Shown piece by piece: positions 58,567-64,000 of a stretch of DNA of 64,000 nucleotides (the first letter of the stretch is position 1; every line of letters starts with the position of its first letter). Position numbers and translations under genes: made by a program. The notes beneath the pieces were generated by a model, which did no database searches, was not told the DNA's origin, and was given only the letters and a program-made list of their open reading frames with translations. The stretch is from Peribacillus sp. FSL E2-0218. Its GTDB lineage: Bacteria > Bacillota > Bacilli > Bacillales > DSM-1321. The DNA lies in assembly GCF_037992945.1 (NCBI RefSeq), contig NZ_CP150304.1, forward strand, positions 2,979,501 to 3,043,500, read 5' to 3'.

Positions 58567-59461
58567 TCTTTCATTATTATTCGTTGTATTCATCTGGGGA
58601 GTTACGTTTGTCATGGTCCAAAACGCTCTGTCGTTTCTTGAACCATTCACGTTTAATGCCGTCCGTTTTTTGATGGCCGTTGGTTTCTTGCTCATCCCTT
58701 ATTTACTTACCATTCACAAAAGGCAAAAAACAGGCATTAAAGGTCTTTTATTAGCAGGAATTCACATTGGGGTTTGGCTTTTTCTAGGGTATGGGTTCCA
58801 AACGATAGGACTGAATTACACGACTCCTGCAAAGACAGGCTTCATAACGGGATTGAGTGTCGTCATGGTCCCCGTCTTTTCGCTTCTCCTTTTAAAGCAT
58901 AAGCTTTCCCTTCGTACCCTTATAGGCGTCGGTGCCGCTACTGCCGGGCTTTACTTCATGACCTTGGCTGACCGATCGACCATGAATATCGGTGATTTAC
59001 TGGTATTTTTATGCGCGATAAGTTTTGCGATGCAAATCATCACTACAGCCAGGTACGCCAAAAGCATGCCTGCGTTACCGTTGACGCTGATCCAGCTTTC
59101 AACAGTTTCATTATTATCCTTTGCGTCAGCCTTCATTTTCAACGAAGATCATTCCGTCATGTTCAGGCCATCTGTCATGCTGCAGAAAGACGTGTGGACT
59201 GCTTTATTGGTGACGGCAGCACTTGCCACTGCATTCGCTTTTTTTGCCCAAACTTACTTCCAGGCTTATACCACACCGACCAGGGTTGCATTGATCTTTT
59301 CAATGGAACCGGTTTTTGCAGCGTTATCCTCTTACATTTTGATAGGGGAAAAATTGACTTCCGCTTCCCTCATCGGCTGTGCACTCATTTTCTTGGGAAT
59401 GATACTTGCTGAATTGCCAACAAGGCGGAAAAAAACGAAGATCGCGCAGGAAATTTCCTGA
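58550..59461 (+). CDS. EamA/DMT-family transporter
   Basis: A 303-residue, 10-segment drug/metabolite transporter with two EamA repeats, the first beginning LSLLFVVFIWGVTFVMVQNA and the second around GDLLVFLCAISFAMQIITTA. The motif IFSMEPVFAALSSYILIGEKL is in the last helices. The start ATG 58550 has GAGG at 6 nt and overlaps the RNase H gene. Substrate unknown; efflux of a metabolite is typical. Confidence 0.87.
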   Translation: MNKTADLSLLFVVFIWGVTFVMVQNALSFLEPFTFNAVRFLMAVGFLLIPYLLTIHKRQKTGIKGLLLAGIHIGVWLFLGYGFQTIGLNYTTPAKTGFITGLSVVMVPVFSLLLLKHKLSLRTLIGVGAATAGLYFMTLADRSTMNIGDLLVFLCAISFAMQIITTARYAKSMPALPLTLIQLSTVSLLSFASAFIFNEDHSVMFRPSVMLQKDVWTALLVTAALATAFAFFAQTYFQAYTTPTRVALIFSMEPVFAALSSYILIGEKLTSASLIGCALIFLGMILAELPTRRKKTKIAQEIS

Positions 59462-59469
59462 CGCTACAT

Positions 59470-59512
59470 AAAATAAATCGGACTTCTACCTAAAGGGAGT
59501 CCGATTTATTTT
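59470..59512. terminator. Bidirectional terminator after the EamA gene
   Basis: AAAATAAATCGGACT and AGTCCGATTTATTTT, perfect 15-bp arms with a 13-nt loop. The stop of the minus-strand small gene lies inside. Confidence 0.75.
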
Positions 59513-59799
59513 AACAGCCCCTGTTCCATTGCGAACGATATCGCACCGTTACGGGTTTCAATGCCATTTTGTTTCAAGTTTTCCAAAAATGAGATATAAA
59601 AGCTGCCGTCAAAATTCTTCTGGACCTTTAAAGTCAGCTCTATTGCAGCATTGACTAAAATATCACTGGCGTCTGTATAGCGCTTGCCAAAATAAATAAA
59701 GCCAATGGCATCATTGCCAAAAGTGAATCCCTTTCCTTCCAAAAAACGAACGTACTCCTCAGTCGATTTCGCCACTTCTTCATCCACTCCAAAATTCAT
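59506..59799 (-). CDS. Small conserved protein, DUF6123-like
   Basis: A 97-residue soluble protein (VAKSTEEYVRFLEGKGFTFGNDAIGFIYFGKRYT, then FISFLENLKQNGIETRNGAI-like helices). It resembles the DUF6123 family found in this chromosomal position in Bacillaceae, from memory. No catalytic motif is visible. Function unknown. Confidence 0.65.
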   Translation of the reverse strand: MNFGVDEEVAKSTEEYVRFLEGKGFTFGNDAIGFIYFGKRYTDASDILVNAAIELTLKVQKNFDGSFYISFLENLKQNGIETRNGAISFAMEQGLLK

Positions 59800-59964
59800 G
59801 CCTTATTTTCATCTTACCGTAAATAAAAGATTTTGACTATCCATTTTTCGACAAAAAATTCACGGTACAAAGTAAAAGAGCTTACTATTGGTTAGACCCT
59901 TTCCTATAAATAAAACCCATTAAAAACGAATGGATCTACAGAGTTCATGGATGTTTTTCCCGTT

Positions 59965-60115
59965 ATCCTCGGTTCTGAAGGGTGTACTTCTCCGTTTCTT
60001 TCCACTACAGGCAATCGCTTCTACAGAGGCGGTTCGCCCGAGCCAACTTGGTGTCCCATAGACGCGCTACCCCCGCAGGAGCCTCGAGAACCGGCTCCAA
60101 ACAACTTTGTTTTAA
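59965..60115 (+). repeat. GC-rich repeat, copy 2
   Basis: Diverged copy of the sequence at 47876-48003, sharing ACAGAGGCGGT/CCAGAGGCGGT, TAGACGCGCT, CCCGCAGGAG and CAACTTTGTTT in the same order. Confidence 0.6.
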
Positions 60116-60179
60116 CTCAAAGACAAAACCCTTTTCATGGTTTTACAAGGGAATAATAAAAACTTGAGGGGATGAGGAT

Positions 60180-60290
60180 GCTCTCTAAACACGATACTAT
60201 ACAGCCAAATCAACCTGATATGATTACGTTAGATCAGCTGGTGCATCGAACCGTTTGGTTGGTCCCCTGACCTCTGAAATTCAGGGTAAT
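60180..60290 (+). pseudogene. IS1182-family transposase, N- and C-terminal fragments
   Basis: About 28 N-terminal codons (MLSKHDTIQ..., MITLDQLVHRTV) run into a stop and a degenerate C-terminal fragment. It is not functional. Confidence 0.6.
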
Positions 60291-60308
60291 AATCGAAGGG
60301 AATTTCAA

Positions 60309-60338
60309 AAAGGGAGCTCCGATTAGGAAGCTCCCTTT
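60309..60338 (-). terminator. Terminator of the exonuclease gene
   Basis: AAAGGGAGCT and AGCTCCCTTT arms with a T-run on the minus strand (TTTTT), just past the ypcP-like stop. Confidence 0.75.
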
Positions 60339-60346
60339 GTTTTGTG

Positions 60347-61228
60347 TTATATCATCCTTAGTAAAGCCCTGAATTCATGATCCCTGGCAAGGTTTTGCAC
60401 TTTCTCACGGTCATAGCGGTACACGGCTTCATCCAAAGAACATGAAATCGGAACGTCACATTTTATTTCAGCAAGTTTTCTGGATAAATGGAGCATATCG
60501 ACGGCAGACTCAATCTTAGCCCGCTGCCCTTTAGTCAAGGAAGCGACATTTTCAAGAATGCCTTCGATGCTTTGATACTGTATCAATAATTTTAACGCTG
60601 TTTTCTCGCCAATCCCTTTCACTCCGGGATAGTTATCAGCTGTATCACCCATTAAAGCTTTTAAATCAACCATTTGCCTTGGTGTGATCCCTTTCCACTC
60701 ATAAAAGCTATCGGGATTATGAACCTCATAATTACCGTAGCCTTTCTTCAGCAATAGAACGGATATATTTTCTTCTATTAACTGGAGCATGTCCTGGTCG
60801 CCTGTCAATATACTTACTTGGCTATGCTGGGCAGATGCTTTTGCAATGGTCCCGATACAGTCATCCGCCTCATAACCAGAAAGTCCTATATTTGGAATAT
60901 CAAAGGCTTCTACTGCCTTTTTAGCCAAGTCGAATTGCGGGATCATTTCGATGGGAGCTTCGGAACGGTTGGCCTTGTACCCATCAAATATTTCATTACG
61001 GAACGTCTTGCTTCCCATATCCCAGCATACTGCTACATGACTGGGTGAAAATTGATTCACGGCTGTCAGCATATGCTTCAAAAAGCCTTGAACGGCATTT
61101 GTAGGCATTCCTTTTGAATTGATCATGAACTGCCCCGTAACGGCCGTTGCATAAAAAGCCCTGAATAGGAGCGCCATTCCGTCAACAAGCATGAAGGAAT
61201 GCTGCTGCTCATTTTCTTTCATTAACAC
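60347..61228 (-). CDS. ypcP: 5'-3' exonuclease (YpcP-like)
   Basis: A 293-residue flap/5'-nuclease, like the 5' nuclease domain of DNA polymerase I. Metal-site segments are FMLVDGMALLFRAF, VCWDMGSKTFR, SGYEADDCIGTIA and LTGDQDMLQLI, followed by the helix-hairpin-helix GVKGIGEKTALKLL. The probable start is GTG 61228, 7 nt from GAGG; ATG 61222 is next. It serves in primer removal and repair. The order with ypdQ and dynA follows B. subtilis. Confidence 0.88.
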   Translation of the reverse strand: MLMKENEQQHSFMLVDGMALLFRAFYATAVTGQFMINSKGMPTNAVQGFLKHMLTAVNQFSPSHVAVCWDMGSKTFRNEIFDGYKANRSEAPIEMIPQFDLAKKAVEAFDIPNIGLSGYEADDCIGTIAKASAQHSQVSILTGDQDMLQLIEENISVLLLKKGYGNYEVHNPDSFYEWKGITPRQMVDLKALMGDTADNYPGVKGIGEKTALKLLIQYQSIEGILENVASLTKGQRAKIESAVDMLHLSRKLAEIKCDVPISCSLDEAVYRYDREKVQNLARDHEFRALLRMI

Positions 61229-61307
61229 ATTATCACCTCTATCATGATGTACATTTATTTTACCATACCTGTGCACTTTTTTAAGGAGCGTTTATTTGGA
61301 AAATTAA

Positions 61308-62135
61308 TCACTCAATCGGATTATCATCATACGAAATCCAGTCACTAAAGCTGCCAATATATAGCTTAACATGTTTGTAACCAGCTTCTTTCAATGCAAC
61401 ATAATTGGGAGCTGCCGTTACACCAGAACCACAGTACACGATGATTTCCTTATCTCTGCCAATGTCGCTGAAATTCGCCTGAAGTGCTTCCTCCTTTTTG
61501 AAATGGCCATTATCGAGCACCTTCGTCCACAGCTTATTGACTGCGCCAGGAATATGTCCGGCTTTTTTATCGATCGGCTCCTCGATTCCTTGATACCGTT
61601 TGGCTTCCCTTGAATCCACCAAAACGATATCGTCCGCGCTTCTCATTGTAAATTGCTTCACTTCTTGATAAGAGGCATGAACCGACTCATTTAATTCCAT
61701 ATGATATTCAGTTGATGGATAATACGAAAGAGCTGCATCTATTGGGTACCCTCCATTCTTCCAGGCAGCATATCCACCTTCAAGCACTTGGACATTCCGA
61801 TGGCCAAGATAGCTCAGCAGCCAGACAAATCTGGACGCATAAGAACCCTCTCCGCCGTCATAAGCCACGAGTACCGTATCATTCGTTATTCCGTTTGCTT
61901 CCAATTTCCCTTTAAAAACGGTTAAGTCTGGAAGCGGATGCCTCCCGCCATGTTCCTGAACCTGACCTGATAAGTCTTTTTCAAGATCGAAATAAACGGC
62001 GCCGGGAATATGGTCTTCTTCAAATTCCCTTTGCCCTGCGTCAGGCGATCCTAGCCGAAAGCGACAGTCACAGATCCTTATATCATTGGTTGTCAGCAAC
62101 GGCAACAATTCTTCTTTATCGATTATATAACTCAT
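61308..62135 (-). CDS. Thiosulfate/3-mercaptopyruvate sulfurtransferase
   Basis: A 275-residue protein with two rhodanese domains. The N-terminal one (about residues 1-140) is inactive. The C-terminal one (about 155-270) has the active-site cysteine in IIVYCGSGVTAAPNYVAL. It transfers sulfur from thiosulfate or 3-mercaptopyruvate. Acidic HIPGAV motifs occur in both domains. GGAGG precedes the ATG. Confidence 0.9.
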   Translation of the reverse strand: MSYIIDKEELLPLLTTNDIRICDCRFRLGSPDAGQREFEEDHIPGAVYFDLEKDLSGQVQEHGGRHPLPDLTVFKGKLEANGITNDTVLVAYDGGEGSYASRFVWLLSYLGHRNVQVLEGGYAAWKNGGYPIDAALSYYPSTEYHMELNESVHASYQEVKQFTMRSADDIVLVDSREAKRYQGIEEPIDKKAGHIPGAVNKLWTKVLDNGHFKKEEALQANFSDIGRDKEIIVYCGSGVTAAPNYVALKEAGYKHVKLYIGSFSDWISYDDNPIE

Positions 62136-62380
62136 CTATATCTCCTCCTATTAAAAACGGTCCAGAATGGTTGGGACCATTCCCGTGCACTTCCATGCAG
62201 AAGGCTTCATTCTTTCATTCTTTATGTACGCTGATTTCCCCTCTATTAATGAGAAGATTTTTTTCGGCTTTTCAGTAAAATTGAACTGCCCATTCATTGT
62301 TTTCGGTTTCAAGCACTACTTCCCGGATTACTTATCATATATACTGATGAAAAGGAAGCTGGAAATCCTTCGATGAATGA

Positions 62381-62411
62381 AAAGAATGGCTGCCGGCAGC
62401 AGCCATTCTTT
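62381..62411 (-). terminator. Terminator of dynA
   Basis: AAAGAATGGCT and AGCCATTCTTT, 11-bp arms with a 9-nt loop, T-rich on the minus strand. It lies 50 bp past the dynamin stop. Confidence 0.75.
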
Positions 62412-62461
62412 GGTTTTATGATTTTTTTCTCAATCATATGATATCCAGGTTCTCACTACAT

Positions 62462-64000
62462 TTATTTCGAATGCATTTTTGCCAATTGCGTTACTGCATT
62501 TTCATAATATGGTAAATCGACCTTTTCCTCCAAAGCTGCACGCAGCCCCGCAAAGATATCGGCTACCTCCTTCTTGAACTCGTTTTGAATGGCAAGCAAT
62601 TCTTGATCAAGCACTTGATCATACATGGCAAAAATCCGCTCCCCCTGCTCTTTTACATACGTAAGGGCAGGTTCATCCAAACGCTTCTGAAGACCCTCGC
62701 TCATTTTCACTTTTTCATTTTTTTCAAAGAAAGACTTAGGGTTTTTAAATAAAGCCAATTCCTTCTTGAATTCCGCTGTATCCAATTGGACGAAAGCTCC
62801 CGTGAATTCTGGCGATTCCCGCTCATTAGGTTCATATGGCTGCACCGAGAGGGTTTTTCTTACTTTCTGCATTTGCTGCACCAAACCGTTTTGTTTTTCG
62901 TTCAACAATTTATTGACGAACATTTCCGATCTTAAAGCCGTTGCCCGCATTTCCTGGGCGAGGTCAAAGCCTAACGCATTCAGTAAATTACTCAGTGATT
63001 GCTTCAGGACCCTTTTCAAATCCCCGCCATCATCCTTCAGGACAGATGGGTTGAATGACTCCTTGAAGAAATCATTAAACCGGAAAAAGACCCGTTGTTT
63101 ACTATAAAAAGTCAATTCGTCTATTTCTTTTTTCAACCGTTGCTTTTCTGCATCGCCTTTCATCACAGAGAGAATGTCAGATATCGCCTGAGCCTCACTG
63201 GAAATGGTTTCCAAAGCTTTTCTTTTCGTTTTTTCATCCTGCTTTGAAGCTGCAATCACATCACGAAGGAGCTCTTCCGTCCTTTTTACAGCTGCTTGTG
63301 CCGATTCAATGGCAAGTCCTGTTAGATCATTTTCGATAAAAGAATCGAATTGCTTTTGGAACTCGGAAATTCCGCTATTCGGCAGGAACGAGTGCTTAAA
63401 TGAACCTGGCGTTTGCTTTTCCGATAATGCCCCTTTGCTCGTGAGTGGAAACAGCTTTGGAAAACGGATGCCGAATCCATTCAGTTGATTCTTGACATAA
63501 TCCATCACTTCGTCCAATTCAACGGACGTTTGTGCAAGATCGACTGCATTGACGATAAAGAACATCTTATCCATGGCGAATGAATCTTTCACACGGCCAA
63601 GTTGAATCAGGAACTCCCTATCTGCCCGGGAAAATGGATGATTATAGTAGGTCACGAAAAGAATGGCGTCGGAATTCTTGATGTATTCGAAAGCAGCTCC
63701 TGTATGTCGGGCATTTATCGAATCCGCTCCAGGAGTGTCGACAAGCACCATCCCTTGCTTTGTCATTTCGCAGTCATACCGCAATTCGATCAAATCCACG
63801 AGACATGACTTGGACTCTTCGGCAGCAAACCGTTTGAACCCTTCCAGATCCACCGTAACCACATTGCCTAAATCATCTTTATGCTCGGGCATCCCTTGGT
63901 GAAAAGCGCGAAGGAATGATAAATGTGTTTTCCCTTTATCCACTTCGCCTGCATCGGCGATGATTTGCCCTGCCAGTTGAAGGGCTTCATCAAGTGTCTT
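62462..64000 (-). CDS. dynA: Bacterial dynamin-like protein, C-terminal part
   Basis: The last 512 codons of a large dynamin-family GTPase; the gene continues past the right edge. The P-loop GEVDKGKT lies at the window edge, followed by the G3 motif VDTPGADSINARH, the G4-like NAVDLAQ, and a long helical stalk. By comparison with B. subtilis DynA (YpbR), which has two GTPase units in one chain, this is probably the second unit. DynA acts in membrane fusion and phage/antibiotic tolerance. The reading frame is open to the window end. Confidence 0.85.
   Translation of the reverse strand, partial: KTLDEALQLAGQIIADAGEVDKGKTHLSFLRAFHQGMPEHKDDLGNVVTVDLEGFKRFAAEESKSCLVDLIELRYDCEMTKQGMVLVDTPGADSINARHTGAAFEYIKNSDAILFVTYYNHPFSRADREFLIQLGRVKDSFAMDKMFFIVNAVDLAQTSVELDEVMDYVKNQLNGFGIRFPKLFPLTSKGALSEKQTPGSFKHSFLPNSGISEFQKQFDSFIENDLTGLAIESAQAAVKRTEELLRDVIAASKQDEKTKRKALETISSEAQAISDILSVMKGDAEKQRLKKEIDELTFYSKQRVFFRFNDFFKESFNPSVLKDDGGDLKRVLKQSLSNLLNALGFDLAQEMRATALRSEMFVNKLLNEKQNGLVQQMQKVRKTLSVQPYEPNERESPEFTGAFVQLDTAEFKKELALFKNPKSFFEKNEKVKMSEGLQKRLDEPALTYVKEQGERIFAMYDQVLDQELLAIQNEFKKEVADIFAGLRAALEEKVDLPYYENAVTQLAKMHSK

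Larger units (their letters stand above)
59940..60340 (+). mobile_element. Deleted IS1182-family element
   Basis: A shorter derivative of the element at 47786. It has a diverged GC-rich repeat (59965-60115), then an AGGGGATGAGG leader and the transposase start MLSKHDTIQPNQPDMITLDQ (60180-60265). This is joined directly to a piece resembling the transposase C-terminus (LTSEIQG, compare LISKIQA). More than a kilobase has been lost. Confidence 0.65.

Noticed and set aside
59800..60346. sspL small spore protein gene expected between ypdQ and ypcP by B. subtilis order
   Set aside because: No frame of the right size and composition was found; the interval is filled by IS remnant sequence.

Overview
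The window looks like a chromosomal segment of an endospore-forming Bacillaceae, most like Peribacillus/Bacillus. The grounds are about 40% GC by eye, strong AGGAGG-type ribosome sites, a T-box leader on proBA, SigB-, SigL- and CcpA-type sites, and a ypeQ-ypeP-ypdQ-ypcP-ypbR (dynA) run as in Bacillus subtilis. Genus assignment is inference. No rRNA, tRNA, CRISPR array or prophage was seen. Most genes lie on the minus strand.

1-3.3 kb: an MFS transporter (cut by the window edge) with a ROK repressor, then a MarR regulator divergent from an NfrA-type nitroreductase. Both regulators have clear palindromic operator candidates. 3.3-15 kb: an amino-sugar and cell-wall salvage island. It holds murQ, a Lac/cellobiose-type PTS (IIB, IIC, IIA), a GH4 phospho-glycosidase, a MupG-type 6-phospho-muramidase, a BadF-type amino-sugar kinase and RpiR and GntR regulators. 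Facing away are a secreted GHL10 hydrolase under a perfect cre site and anmK. 15.3-19.9 kb: a small aromatic ring-cleavage cluster (extradiol dioxygenase, FAD hydroxylase, FAH-family hydrolase, FadR-type regulator).

20-31 kb: nitrogen and arginine-derivative catabolism. An IclR regulator diverges from a dimethylargininase paralogue, a dimethylargininase with the expected active-site residues, a RocB-like peptidase, a YfcC carrier, an M20 amidohydrolase and an amino-acid permease. Next comes a glutamate dehydrogenase operon with a sigma-54 promoter. 31-35.4 kb: a mannose-family PTS with a fused IIC-IID protein, NanE epimerase and a divergent RpiR regulator. 35.7-38.4 kb: a PuuP-like permease and an agmatinase-family ureohydrolase read divergently, each from a near-consensus sigma-54 promoter.

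38.6-47.6 kb: an ankyrin lipoprotein, a two-component system, and a C30-type carotenoid operon (crtN, crtM, second crtN/P-like gene) divergent from a MerR/B12-binding regulator whose light-sensing signature is incomplete. 47.8-48.9 kb and 59.9-60.3 kb: two decayed IS1182-family elements. 49-64 kb: mainly core genes (membrane proteins, stress protein, proBA with T-box, hmp/nsrR, HD-GYP, two RNase H-like genes, EamA transporter, 5'-3' exonuclease, sulfurtransferase, and the C-terminal half of the dynamin DynA, cut by the window edge).

The three most interesting points are the paired dimethylargininase-type genes in a SigL-rich nitrogen region, the muropeptide island that pairs a Lac-type PTS and GH4 enzyme with MupG/MurQ/AnmK, and the B12-type carotenoid regulator with altered photoreceptor residues.
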